A stretch of 35,978 nt of DNA from an uncultured Clostridia bacterium (GTDB taxonomy: Bacteria; Bacillota; Dehalobacteriia; UBA4068; CALXSR01): contig CALXSR010000034.1 of the NCBI GenBank assembly GCA_944391215.1, positions 1-35,978 on the forward strand, given 5' to 3'. Below, in pieces: positions 1-7,313 of the stretch. Each line of letters starts with the position of its first letter. The stretch's first letter is position 1. Below the pieces are notes generated by a model. The model ran no database searches and was not told the DNA's origin. It saw only the letters and a list, made by a program, of their open reading frames with translations. Made by a program: the position numbers and the translations under genes.

Positions 1-32
1 CTTTTTCGATCTTTGATGTATAAGTTTTATCT

Positions 33-152
33 TTCCTGGTGATGCTAGCGAAGAGGCCACACCTGTTCCCATTCCGAACACAGTAGTTAAGCTCTTTGGC
101 GCCGATGGTACTTGGGGGGCGACCCCCTGGAAGAGTAGGTAATCGCCAGGTC
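33..152 (+). rRNA. rrf: 5S ribosomal RNA
   Basis: This is a typical bacterial 5S rRNA. The core block CCATTCCGAACAC lies near 69-81, and the terminal helix forms between CCTGG (35-39) and CCAGG (146-150). It is the 3' end of an rRNA operon whose 23S gene lies before the window, and a tRNA-Asn follows 9 nt later. The exact ends are uncertain by a few bases. Confidence 0.94.
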
Positions 153-161
153 TATGTTTAT

Positions 162-236
162 TCCTCGATAGCTCAACGGTAGAGCACCCGGCTGTTAACC
201 GGGTGGTTGTTGGTTCGAATCCAACTCGGGGAGCCA
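162..236 (+). tRNA. tRNA-Asn (GTT)
   Basis: A full cloverleaf can be folded. The acceptor TCCTCGA (162-168) pairs with TCGGGGA (226-232). The anticodon loop CTGTTAA has GTT at 194-196, closed by CCCGG/CCGGG. The T arm contains GGTTCGAATCC, and the CCA end (234-236) is encoded. The gene is probably co-transcribed with the rRNA operon. Confidence 0.97.
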
Positions 237-245
237 ATTTTTTGT

Positions 246-284
246 AAAACCTCTTGATAAAATCAAGAGGTTTTTGTTTTGTTT
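246..284 (+). terminator. Intrinsic terminator of the rRNA/tRNA-Asn operon
   Basis: AAAACCTCTTGA pairs with TCAAGAGGTTTT around a 5-nt loop and is followed by a T-rich tract. It closes the rRNA operon. Confidence 0.9.
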
Positions 285-290
285 TTTTTG

Positions 291-299
291 TGATATAAT
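291..299 (+). promoter_or_regulatory. Extended -10 promoter for the Gate-protein pair
   Basis: TGATATAAT is a TGnTATAAT extended -10 element located 31 nt before the first start codon, directly after the rRNA terminator. No convincing -35 is visible, as expected for an extended -10 promoter. Confidence 0.55.
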
Positions 300-329
300 G
301 AGGCCACATCTATGAGAAAGGAGATTAGG

Positions 330-743
330 ATGGAAGAAGTTTTGCTGAAAGGCCTAAAAAGCGGAGTTCGTATCGCTTGGGTTTTAATAAAAATCGTGTT
401 ACCTGTTTATGTCCTCATTGCTTTATTAGAAGTAACTGGCGTGATGGGGAGCATTGCGCAATGGATTGCTCCTGTTACTGATTTGATTGGCTTGCCTGGC
501 GAAACATCGGCTTTGTTGACCAGCGGTATCCTGTTAAATATTTATACGGCGATAGGAACAATTCCCTTATTTGATTTAACAGGCAAGCAGGTTACTTTAA
601 TTGCTACATTTTTATTGTTTTGTCACGCTTTAATTACAGAAGGCGTTATTGTAAAAAAAATGGGCGCTAATATTTTTTATATTAGTATATTGCGCTTTGC
701 CTTAGCTTTTGGCACTTGTTTTCTGCTGAATTTATTTTTGTAA
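330..743 (+). CDS. Nucleoside-recognition (Gate) domain membrane protein, first subunit
   Basis: This is a hydrophobic protein of 137 residues with about three or four membrane segments. It resembles the short split Gate-domain proteins related to one half of SpmA/SpmB or nucleoside transporters. I chose the ATG at 330 because AAAGGAG (317-323) sits 6 nt upstream; an in-frame ATG at 312 lies before that site. A second Gate-type gene begins 20 nt after the stop with its own strong ribosome-binding site, so the two probably form a two-component membrane complex. The transported or sensed ligand is unknown: the family name reflects homology, not proven nucleoside transport. The family call rests on overall hydrophobic pattern and pairing, not on a catalytic motif. 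Confidence 0.68.
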   Translation: MEEVLLKGLKSGVRIAWVLIKIVLPVYVLIALLEVTGVMGSIAQWIAPVTDLIGLPGETSALLTSGILLNIYTAIGTIPLFDLTGKQVTLIATFLLFCHALITEGVIVKKMGANIFYISILRFALAFGTCFLLNLFL

Positions 744-763
744 ACAATAAAGGAGGCTATCCG

Positions 764-1243
764 TTGAGCTGGTCTTGGTTTTTGGAAACATTAGTAGGAT
801 GCGGTCATATGATGTTTCAGATTTTGATGATTGCAATTCCTCTTATGATTTTTGTGGAGTTTTGTAAATACTGGAATATTATGGAGAAATGCGCGCCCGT
901 ATTTCGTCCTATTATGGGTTTTATGGGCTTGCCAAAAGAGGCAGTTTTACCTATTTTAGCCGGTCTTTTTTTTGGTTTGTTATATGGAGCCGGCGTTATA
1001 TTGCAATATGCGGCTGATGGCGCATTGCAAAAGAAGGATATGATTGGAATTGCCATTTTCTTAGTTTGTTGTCATTCTTTATTTGAGGATAATATGCTTT
1101 TTTTCACTGTTGGCGCAAATGTACCCCTTATTTTAGGCATCCGTCTTGTTTTGGCCATTTTCCTAACTGCTTTTTGGGGTCGTGTTTGGGGTCGCAATTA
1201 CAAGGAAACAACTTGCAATCATGAAAAAGAGGAAATAGTATGA
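764..1243 (+). CDS. Nucleoside-recognition (Gate) domain membrane protein, second subunit (TTG start)
   Basis: This second small integral membrane protein (159 residues) is partner of the gene just upstream. The start is a TTG at 764, 7 nt after the near-perfect AAAGGAGG; the longer reading frame from 716 would overlap the previous gene and place that ribosome-binding site inside the coding region. The protein has four or five hydrophobic segments and the Gate-like stretch PKEAVLPILAGLFFGLLYGA, followed by a charged C-terminal tail. As for its partner, family-level recognition is reasonable, but substrate and physiological role are not visible. Its stop overlaps a six-codon ATG frame (1242-1262) with no coding signature. 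Confidence 0.68.
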   Translation: MSWSWFLETLVGCGHMMFQILMIAIPLMIFVEFCKYWNIMEKCAPVFRPIMGFMGLPKEAVLPILAGLFFGLLYGAGVILQYAADGALQKKDMIGIAIFLVCCHSLFEDNMLFFTVGANVPLILGIRLVLAIFLTAFWGRVWGRNYKETTCNHEKEEIV

Positions 1244-1517
1244 ATAAATATGATAAATAAAAATAAGAGTAAAAAAGCAGGATAAATTTTTTTTATGTAA
1301 AATCTATTAAATCTATAGATGTTTTGGGAATTTTATATAAAAGCCCAAACACTGTTTGGCGGAAAGGAGGGAAAAATTTAGTATTTTGTAGTTTTATTAC
1401 ATTTTTGATAACGTTATCCATAACAACCCTGTAACAGAAATGATTACATTGGGCATTACAGGCGTTTATATCATAAAAGAGGGATACAAATAATAAAAAT
1501 GATGGGAGGACTTCATT
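1244..1517 (+). promoter_or_regulatory. Leader/intergenic region of DcuC paralog 1
   Basis: No credible gene lies in this 274-nt stretch. It holds a small hairpin (about 1343-1360, GTTTGG pairing with CCAAAC around ACT). A strong SD-like element follows (GGAAAGGAGGG, 1361-1371) with no reading frame after it, then a 12-bp palindrome at 1407-1418. The real ribosome-binding site GGGAGG lies at 1503-1508. An SD-like element 100-150 nt before the start also occurs in front of paralogs 2 and 3. I could not place a convincing sigma-A promoter here. Confidence 0.45.
1407..1418. promoter_or_regulatory. Perfect 12-bp palindrome, LacI-type operator candidate
   Basis: GATAACGTTATC is a perfect palindrome with a central CG. 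Extended by flanking bases (TTGATAACGTTATCC) it matches the CcpA cre consensus at all but two defined positions. It lies about 100 nt before DcuC paralog 1. Catabolite control or a local LacI-family regulator is inferred; no regulator gene is present in the window. Confidence 0.45.
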
Positions 1518-2795
1518 ATGATGTGGATAGGCGTTATTCTTGTCATATTAACTTTCTATTTTATTATCAAAAGGTATGAGCCAAAAATGGTTCTGTTTGT
1601 AAGCGGTTTTTTGATGTGTTTGCTGGGTGGGCAATGGCTAGGCGCTTTTGATAAATTCTATTCCGCACTCTTTTCCGGTTCTATTCCACAAATTATTTGT
1701 GCAGCGATGGGTTATGCATATGTGATGAGTTTTTGTAAATGCGATCTGCATTTAGCGGCGTTTTTGGTTAAAGTATTGTTAAAGGTTCGACCCTTGATTT
1801 TACCGGGGGTTATTATTTCAGCAGGGTTGGTATGTGGCGCATTAGGCAGTAATGCTGGCACAGCGGCAGCCTTGGGGCCTATTGTGATTCCTGTGATGTT
1901 AAAAGCAGGGATTCACCCCATTGTTGCGGCTTCTGCTTTAGCGTTGGGCGGGCAAGGTAATTATTTCGGCTTCGGAGCGCATGCTGCTATGATTGCCGAA
2001 ATTGCCGGAACAGATGTGCCGACGGTAGTATTTAAAAACCATTGGCCTATTGGGGCGATGGCTTATATTATTGTGATTATTTGTACGGTGGGTATTGCCA
2101 AATGGAAAAAAGAAGACAGAGGCTATGTGGCAGAAGATGTTGAGGTGGATGAAAGCAAAGTAATGCATAAAATAAATGGTTATTTTTGCATTTTACCTTT
2201 TGTGCCTATTTTAATGGTTATTTTAGGAATTTTTTTGAATCCTCGTTTGGGTTGGTTCCCTAAATTTTCGGTGCAACAAGCCATGTTGATTTCCACCTGT
2301 TGGGCCCTGGTGACTTGCCGGGTAAATCCGGCGGAGGGTATTCGGGCTTATGCGCAAGGCTTGGGACGCGGTTTGGGCGAAGTTGTTTCCTTAGTGGCTG
2401 CAGCCGGCGTTTTTACTTTAGGTATGGAAAAAGTTGGCATTACGCCTGCTTTGATAACTTTAATGGAATCAAATCCCAATATTGCGGTAATCGGAGCTGC
2501 GCTAGGGCCGGTGGTAATTGGTTTTCTTGGAGGATCGGGTGATGCCGCTACTTTGGCATTTAATGGCTCTGTTACGCCATTGGTTTCCGATTTTGGTTTA
2601 AATCCTATGAATATTGGTAGTTTAGCATATTTATGCGGTTGTTTCGGTCGTACTATGTCGCCCATTGCTGGTATTACCATTATTTGTGCCGGATTTGCTA
2701 ATGTAAACCCCATTGATGTGGCCAAAAGAAATATCCCTTCTAGTGTGTTAAGCGCCTTGTTGGCTATGATTTTACTGGGATATTTTTGGCATTGA
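1518..2795 (+). CDS. DcuC-family (C4-dicarboxylate-type) carrier, paralog 1
   Basis: This is a 425-residue polytopic inner-membrane carrier. The second half follows the anaerobic C4-dicarboxylate carrier DcuC: a GLGRGLGEVVSL block, AAGVFTLGM, a GSGDAATLAFNGSVTPL loop (DcuC has GSGNA...), then FGRTMSPIAG and an INP/VNPIDVAKR motif. The first half has a matching SNAGTAAALGPIVIPVM hairpin, consistent with the ion-transporter superfamily fold of two repeats. ATG 1518 follows GGGAGG. It is the first of three tandem paralogs, which keep these loops nearly unchanged. The hydrolases downstream suggest that the cargo is a dicarboxylate-like or amide-bearing acid rather than plain succinate or fumarate, but this is inference. 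Exchange, uptake or efflux mode cannot be told. Confidence 0.85.
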   Translation: MMWIGVILVILTFYFIIKRYEPKMVLFVSGFLMCLLGGQWLGAFDKFYSALFSGSIPQIICAAMGYAYVMSFCKCDLHLAAFLVKVLLKVRPLILPGVIISAGLVCGALGSNAGTAAALGPIVIPVMLKAGIHPIVAASALALGGQGNYFGFGAHAAMIAEIAGTDVPTVVFKNHWPIGAMAYIIVIICTVGIAKWKKEDRGYVAEDVEVDESKVMHKINGYFCILPFVPILMVILGIFLNPRLGWFPKFSVQQAMLISTCWALVTCRVNPAEGIRAYAQGLGRGLGEVVSLVAAAGVFTLGMEKVGITPALITLMESNPNIAVIGAALGPVVIGFLGGSGDAATLAFNGSVTPLVSDFGLNPMNIGSLAYLCGCFGRTMSPIAGITIICAGFANVNPIDVAKRNIPSSVLSALLAMILLGYFWH

Positions 2796-2825
2796 GTGAA
2801 AAAATAGTCGTTTTTGAAAGGAAAA

Positions 2826-2853
2826 AAGCGGCGTGTTTGCGCCGCTTCTTTCC
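2826..2853 (+). terminator. Terminator after DcuC paralog 1
   Basis: AAGCGGCG (2826-2833) pairs with CGCCGCTT (2840-2847) around a 6-nt loop, followed by a short, interrupted T tract (CTTCTTTCC). The GC-rich stem is strong, but the T run is weak. Confidence 0.7.
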
Positions 2854-2903
2854 TAAAATCCGCTTTAAAATGTAATAAGATAAAACTGAATAGTTTAAAA
2901 ATC

Positions 2904-2933
2904 TTGCAATTCTAGACAGTTTTTTTTTATAAT
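2904..2933 (+). promoter_or_regulatory. Promoter of DcuC paralog 2
   Basis: TTGCAA (2904-2909) and TATAAT (2928-2933) are separated by 18 bp. The block TTTTTATAATGGATT around the -10 recurs at the promoter of paralog 3, and both have a GACA element 10-15 nt before the -10 (AGACAG here, TGACATGTC there), which could be a shared regulator contact. Confidence 0.65.
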
Positions 2934-3155
2934 GGATTATGTATCTTAATGTTATAAAGATACATTTATCTTTTGGATCAGGTTTAATAAACTTTCTTTA
3001 TTAATAAAAAATAAAGGATGCTTTATTATATAATTATAGAATGAAAGGGGGACCGTATTTTAAAAGGTACACAAAAAAAGGAAGAAAAGAGTATGGTATT
3101 ATTTTTATTTTTATGTTAACTGCTCTTTTCAAAAATTAAAGGAGGCTACCTTATT
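2934..3155 (+). promoter_or_regulatory. Long structured leader of DcuC paralog 2
   Basis: From the mapped -10 the transcript would carry a leader of about 215 nt. In order it shows a hairpin GTATCTT/AAGATAC (2941-2947 with 2957-2963), an SD-like GAAAGGGGG (3043-3051) with no gene after it, and a possible long-range stem GAAAAGAG (3084-3091) with CTCTTTTC (3123-3130). A mini-ORF and the true AAAGGAGG follow. The 3' part resembles the leader of paralog 3. There is no match to a riboswitch class I know. Confidence 0.45.
3113..3139 (+). other. Possible leader peptide MLTALFKN before DcuC paralog 2
   Basis: An eight-codon ATG frame ends in the TAA that is part of TTAAAGGAGG, the ribosome-binding site of paralog 2. 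A homologous start (MSALIKN) occurs at the same place before paralog 3. No good ribosome-binding site precedes it, so translation is doubtful; conservation between the two leaders is the only support. Confidence 0.25.
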
Positions 3156-4439
3156 ATGATGTGGGTTGGTGTAATCCTCGTTATTTTAACTTTTTATTTC
3201 ATTATTAAACGTTTTGATCCTAAGATGATTCTTTTTGTTGCTGGTTTTCTAATGTGTTTGCTTTCCGGCCAATGGCTTGCTGCATTTGATAAATTTTATT
3301 CCGCTTTATTTACGGGTTCTATCCCGCAAATCATTTGCGCGGCCATGGGTTATGCTTACTTGATGAGCTTCTGCAAATGCGACCAACATTTAGCTAATTT
3401 CTTGGTCAAAATTCTAAAAAAAGTAAGAGCAATTATTATCCCAGGTGTTATGATTGCTGCTGGTCTTGTTGTTATGGCTTTACAAAGTAATGCTGGTACC
3501 GCAGCTGCTTTAGGGCCGATCGTTATTCCTGTTATGATTAAAGCTGGTATCCATCCTGTTATGGCTGCCACTGTTTTGGCTGTTGGTTCCCAAGGAAACT
3601 TCTTTGCTTTTGGTTCCCATGCTGCTATGATTGCTGAAATTGCTGGTGTTGACATTACAACAGTTGTGTTCCATGATCACTGGCCGATGGGGGCTATTGC
3701 CTATGTTATTGCAATCACATGCTTACTTGTTATTGCTAAAGTAAAAAAAGAAGGCTCCGGTTATGTTGATACCGATGGACAATTCGTAGAAGGGGAAACC
3801 TTAAAGAAAATTAATGGTTATTTCTGCTTCTTGCCTTTCTTGCCTATCATTTTGGTTCTTTTGGGTATCATTTTAAATCCGAGATTGGGTTGGTTCCCCA
3901 AATTTTCCGTACAACAAGCAATGTTGATTTCCACCTGCTGGGCTTTGATTACCTGCCGTGTTAATGTTGCACAAGGTATTAAAGCTTATACCAATGGTTT
4001 AGGCCGTGGTTTGGCGGATGTTGTTTCCTTGATTGCTGCTGCTGGTGTATTTACCGAAGGGATGAACTTGATCGGTATTACTCCTGCTTTAACTGCTGCT
4101 ATGGAAAGTAATCCTAACATCGCTGTTATTGGTGCTGCTGTTGGTCCTGCCGTTATCGCATTCTTGTGTGGTTCTGGTGATGCCGCTACCTTAGCGTTCA
4201 ATGGTTCTGTTACTCCACTAGTTTCTGAATTCGGTTTGAATCCAATGTGTATTGGTAGTATGGCTTACTTATGTGGTTGCCTAGGGCGCACCATGTCTCC
4301 GATTGCTGGTGTTACCATTATTTGCGCTGGTTTTGCAAAAATTAATCCTATCGAAATTTCCAAACGTGCGATTCCGGGTAGTATATTGTCTATTATTACA
4401 ATTATGATCTTGTTAGGTTATGTTTTATATCAATTCTAA
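3156..4439 (+). CDS. DcuC-family carrier, paralog 2
   Basis: This 427-residue integral membrane protein is very close to paralog 1 throughout, including the shared stretch NPRLGWFPKFSVQQAMLIST and the DcuC signature loops SNAGTAAALGPIVIPVM, GSGDAATLAFNGS and LGRTMSPIAG. The start ATG at 3156 follows AAAGGAGG by 10 nt; a second ATG is next to it. The gene is flanked by its own promoter and by a strong 13-bp terminator hairpin, so it is probably a single-gene transcript. Differences from paralog 1 are mild, for example FAFGSHAAM for FGFGAHAAM and a different charged cytoplasmic loop near residue 205-215. Substrate specificity may thus be related but not identical. The exact cargo is unknown. 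Confidence 0.85.
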   Translation: MMWVGVILVILTFYFIIKRFDPKMILFVAGFLMCLLSGQWLAAFDKFYSALFTGSIPQIICAAMGYAYLMSFCKCDQHLANFLVKILKKVRAIIIPGVMIAAGLVVMALQSNAGTAAALGPIVIPVMIKAGIHPVMAATVLAVGSQGNFFAFGSHAAMIAEIAGVDITTVVFHDHWPMGAIAYVIAITCLLVIAKVKKEGSGYVDTDGQFVEGETLKKINGYFCFLPFLPIILVLLGIILNPRLGWFPKFSVQQAMLISTCWALITCRVNVAQGIKAYTNGLGRGLADVVSLIAAAGVFTEGMNLIGITPALTAAMESNPNIAVIGAAVGPAVIAFLCGSGDAATLAFNGSVTPLVSEFGLNPMCIGSMAYLCGCLGRTMSPIAGVTIICAGFAKINPIEISKRAIPGSILSIITIMILLGYVLYQF

Positions 4440-4462
4440 TTTTGCATAAAACATATTACTGC

Positions 4463-4497
4463 AAAAGGGAGTAAGTTTTACTTACTCCCTTTTTTAT
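4463..4497 (+). terminator. Terminator after DcuC paralog 2
   Basis: A perfect 13-bp stem AAAAGGGAGTAAG/CTTACTCCCTTTT with a 5-nt loop (TTTTA) and a T tract forms a strong intrinsic terminator. Confidence 0.92.
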
Positions 4498-4585
4498 TGA
4501 AAATTTTTGGCATTTTGCGGAAAAATAAAAATATATTTGGTTATACAATTAAAGTAAATAGCTATAGGGAATTGCAAAAATAATA

Positions 4586-4614
4586 TTGATTTTTCTGACA
4601 TGTCTTTTTATAAT
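4586..4614 (+). promoter_or_regulatory. Promoter of DcuC paralog 3
   Basis: TTGATT (4586-4591) and TATAAT (4609-4614) are spaced 17 bp. The spacer contains GACATGTC, a perfect 8-bp palindrome (4597-4604), that parallels the AGACAG element of the paralog 2 promoter. The -10 flank is nearly the same as there. Confidence 0.65.
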
Positions 4615-4923
4615 GGATTTAGTACATAATTATACATCAGATAATAATTGTTTACATTTTTTAACGCTTCTTTACATCTTTTCTTTTACACACTAACACT
4701 ATCAGGCAGTTCCTTAATAATTTGGCAAAAAGATCTCTCCAATATCAAGAATTCTAATTTTGGATCGATTATTCCATATGGAAAATGGAATGAATTTAGA
4801 TGATTTTAGTAGAAAGGAGGATTTTGCTATATATTGATTTTGTGATAAGAGTTTTATTTTGCAATTAAGGCAATTATTTATTTTATGAGTGCTCTTATCA
4901 AAAATAAAGGAGGTTGCTTACAT
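4615..4923 (+). promoter_or_regulatory. Long leader of DcuC paralog 3
   Basis: This roughly 300-nt leader without a clear gene contains the 12-bp palindrome TTCCATATGGAA (4772-4783) and an SD-like AGAAAGGAGG (4811-4820) with only a weak TTG frame of 14 codons behind it. A stem GATAAGAG (4844-4851) with CTCTTATC (4892-4899) ends next to the true AAAGGAGG. The layout matches the leader of paralog 2 in order and spacing. Confidence 0.45.
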
Positions 4924-6189
4924 ATGATATGGATAGGTGTTGCCCTTGTTATTATTGCTTTTGTTTTAATTATCAAACGTTTTGAAGCTCGTGTTGTATT
5001 ATTTGCGACTGGTTTTGTTATGTGTTTGTGTGCCGGTCAGGTTTTGGAACCTATTGAGAAATTTTTCTCAGGCTTATTTTCCGGAAATTTACCACAAATT
5101 ATCTGTTCTGCCGTTGGGTATGCTGCTTTAATGGGTTATGGGAAATGTGACCAACACTTGGCACGAGCCCTGGTAAAAATTCTTGCTAAAATTAGACCTT
5201 TGATTATTCCTTTAGTTATTATATTTAGCGGTTTGGTAACAGCTTCAATTTCAAGTAATGCTGGTGCTGCAGCGGCTGTTGGCCCGATTTTTATTCCTGT
5301 TATGGTAAAAGCTGGTATCCATCCAGTTATGGCGGCGTCAGCTTTGGCTTTAGGATGTCAGGCGAACTATTTTGGTTTTGGTTCCCACCCTGCTATGATT
5401 TCTGAAATTACTGGCCTTGAAATTCAAGAAATCGTTATTAAATATAATTGGCCGGTTGGGGCTGTTTGCTTTTTAGTTGTTATTGCCTGTGCTGTCATTA
5501 TCGCTAAAGTTACTAAAACAGGTAGCGGTTATGTAGATGAATCTGGCGAATTTCGTGATGATAATGCAAATGCTAAAATTAATTACTATTTTGCCTTTTT
5601 ACCGTTTTTACCCATTATTGTTGTTTTATTAGGTGTTGTTGGTTGGATACCTAAATTGTCAGTACAGCAAGCAATGGTATTCTCTACAATGTGGGCATTC
5701 ATTACCACTAGAGTTTCTATTAAAGAAGCGATGAATGCATATTGTGCCGGTTTAGGACGTGGGTTAGCAGACGTTGTTTCTATTATTGCCTGTGCCGGTG
5801 TATTTACTCTTGGTATGGAAGCCATTGGTTTGACGCCAGCTTTGATTGCTATGATGGAAAGTAATCCGAATATTGCAATTTATGCTGCAGCAGTAGGTCC
5901 ATTGGTTATTGGGTTCTTATGCGGCTCTGGGGATGCTGCTACTTTGGCATTCAATGGCTCTATTACGCCGTTGGCAAGCAGCTTTGGTTTAGAACCAGTA
6001 AACTTAGGGTGCTTAGCTTATTTCTGTGGATGCTTTGGGCGCACAATGTCTCCTGTGGCGGGCGTTACCATTATCTGTGCTAGTTTGTCAAAAGTAAGTC
6101 CTATCGATATTTCTAAACGGGCATGGCCATCTAGTGTTTTAACTGCCGTAATTGCGATGATTGCGTTTGGATTTATTATGATGCCATAG
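4924..6189 (+). CDS. DcuC-family carrier, paralog 3
   Basis: This third tandem DcuC-type carrier has 421 residues from ATG 4924, which follows AAAGGAGG (4907-4914) by 9 nt. An in-frame ATG at 4885 would add 13 residues, but the added codons run through the ribosome-binding site, so the downstream start is preferred. It keeps the key loops (SNAGAAAAVGPIFIPVM, GSGDAATLAFNGSITPL, FGRTMSPVAG) but is more divergent than paralogs 1 and 2. The central loop lacks the NPRL insertion before the GW.PK.S motif, and HAAMIAEI is changed to HPAMISEI. These changes sit in the presumed substrate region, so it may carry a different acid. It is the carrier nearest the hydrolase cluster, separated from it by a terminator. 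Confidence 0.85.
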   Translation: MIWIGVALVIIAFVLIIKRFEARVVLFATGFVMCLCAGQVLEPIEKFFSGLFSGNLPQIICSAVGYAALMGYGKCDQHLARALVKILAKIRPLIIPLVIIFSGLVTASISSNAGAAAAVGPIFIPVMVKAGIHPVMAASALALGCQANYFGFGSHPAMISEITGLEIQEIVIKYNWPVGAVCFLVVIACAVIIAKVTKTGSGYVDESGEFRDDNANAKINYYFAFLPFLPIIVVLLGVVGWIPKLSVQQAMVFSTMWAFITTRVSIKEAMNAYCAGLGRGLADVVSIIACAGVFTLGMEAIGLTPALIAMMESNPNIAIYAAAVGPLVIGFLCGSGDAATLAFNGSITPLASSFGLEPVNLGCLAYFCGCFGRTMSPVAGVTIICASLSKVSPIDISKRAWPSSVLTAVIAMIAFGFIMMP

Positions 6190-6284
6190 TGGTTAGATAT
6201 TCTTGTTTGCTGTATGGCAGAAAAATTAACATTTCCATGTTGTAAGACCAATTTATTCCATAGGATAGACCCTATATAAAATGT

Positions 6285-6322
6285 AAAATGCCGTATAAAT
6301 ATTCATATACGGCATTTTCTTA
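6285..6322 (+). terminator. Terminator after DcuC paralog 3
   Basis: A perfect 12-bp stem AAAATGCCGTAT (6285-6296) with ATACGGCATTTT (6307-6318) has a 10-nt loop and a short T-rich tail. It separates the carrier from the hydrolases. Confidence 0.85.
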
Positions 6323-6465
6323 TGTTTTGGAATGAAAAAATTTCTAACCATTCAGAAAAAAGGGTATGCAGAATAAATTGCAGAATTAATAATTGTTATC
6401 CCTTGCTCATGCAGGAGGAAGGGTTTTGTAAACGGATTATTTTATATGAAAAAGGAGGAAATACG

Positions 6466-7278
6466 ATGGTTATATGGCCAAAGAACAAGAAGATTGCAGT
6501 AGTGCTAACATTTGATTTCGATGGAGAAACGTATTGGATTGGTAAAAATGAAAGAAGCACGAAAGTATTTGCAAACTTATCTAGAGGGCAATATGGACCG
6601 CATGAAGGGATTTATCGGGTCCTGAATATGTTGGATGAATTGGAAGTGAAGGGGACCTTCTTTGTACCCGGCTATATTGCGGAAACCTATCAGGATCAAG
6701 TAAAAATGATCCATGAGAAGGGACATGAAATTGGGTATCATGGTTATATGCACGAACAAAAAAGAGGCATTAGCCGGGAAGAAGAATTGGCACGCATGGA
6801 AAAATGCGAGGCCATTTTAGCCGGTATTACTGGGAAAAAACCGGTAGGCCATCGTGGTCCTGGTGGTATTATTCATCCTTTTACAATGGAAATGATTGCA
6901 GAACGCGGTTATCTTTATAGCTCTAATATGAAAGATACGAACTCTCCTTATATTCATGAAGTGGCTGGTAAAAAAATTGTGGAATTGCCTACAGATGAAT
7001 ATTATGATGATGCTACCTATTATTGGTTCTCCTTAACGCAGCCGGTTCATAGAGACATCGTTCCACCGGAAACCGTAAATGAATGTTGGGGTTTGGATTT
7101 TGAACAATTATTAGATGAACCTGGCAGCATTATGGTATTGCATATGCATCCGCAACTAATCGGGCGTGCTGGTAGAATTCGTGCTTTGGGTGAATTTGTT
7201 GGTTATATGAAAGCGCATGGCGCTTGGATTGCGACCGGTGAAGAAGTAGCCAATTATGTTTTGGCGCAAAGTAAATAG
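6466..7278 (+). CDS. NodB-fold (polysaccharide deacetylase superfamily) hydrolase, type A, copy 1
   Basis: The 270-residue cytoplasmic protein has no signal peptide. ATG 6466 follows AAAGGAGG by 7 nt; the longer frame from 6322 contains a terminator tail and is rejected. It has the NodB motifs: TFDFDGE (D17 presumed base, D19 metal ligand), HEIGYHGYMHE (metal ligands H92 and H96), GHRGPGG as motif 3, and HMHPQL near residue 225. The order and spacing match the PuuE allantoinase / H. pylori PgdA / cyclic-imide hydrolase branch rather than secreted chitin or peptidoglycan deacetylases. It would hydrolyse an amide or ring-amide bond with one divalent metal. The substrate is not known. It forms a pair with the next gene (35-nt gap) and is duplicated downstream. 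Confidence 0.85.
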   Translation: MVIWPKNKKIAVVLTFDFDGETYWIGKNERSTKVFANLSRGQYGPHEGIYRVLNMLDELEVKGTFFVPGYIAETYQDQVKMIHEKGHEIGYHGYMHEQKRGISREEELARMEKCEAILAGITGKKPVGHRGPGGIIHPFTMEMIAERGYLYSSNMKDTNSPYIHEVAGKKIVELPTDEYYDDATYYWFSLTQPVHRDIVPPETVNECWGLDFEQLLDEPGSIMVLHMHPQLIGRAGRIRALGEFVGYMKAHGAWIATGEEVANYVLAQSK

Positions 7279-7313
7279 AAAAATCAGTATCGAATATTAA
7301 AGGAGGAAATAAA

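Noticed and set aside
2348-2725. 125-codon minus-strand frame inside DcuC paralog 1
   Set aside because: A similar minus-strand shadow occurs in each DcuC paralog because of shared codon use; no start signal or family resemblance.
6322-6465. 48-codon N-terminal extension of hydrolase A1
   Set aside because: The extension starts within the terminator tail and has no ribosome-binding site, while the ATG at 6466 has AAAGGAGG and aligns with the starts of the paralogs.
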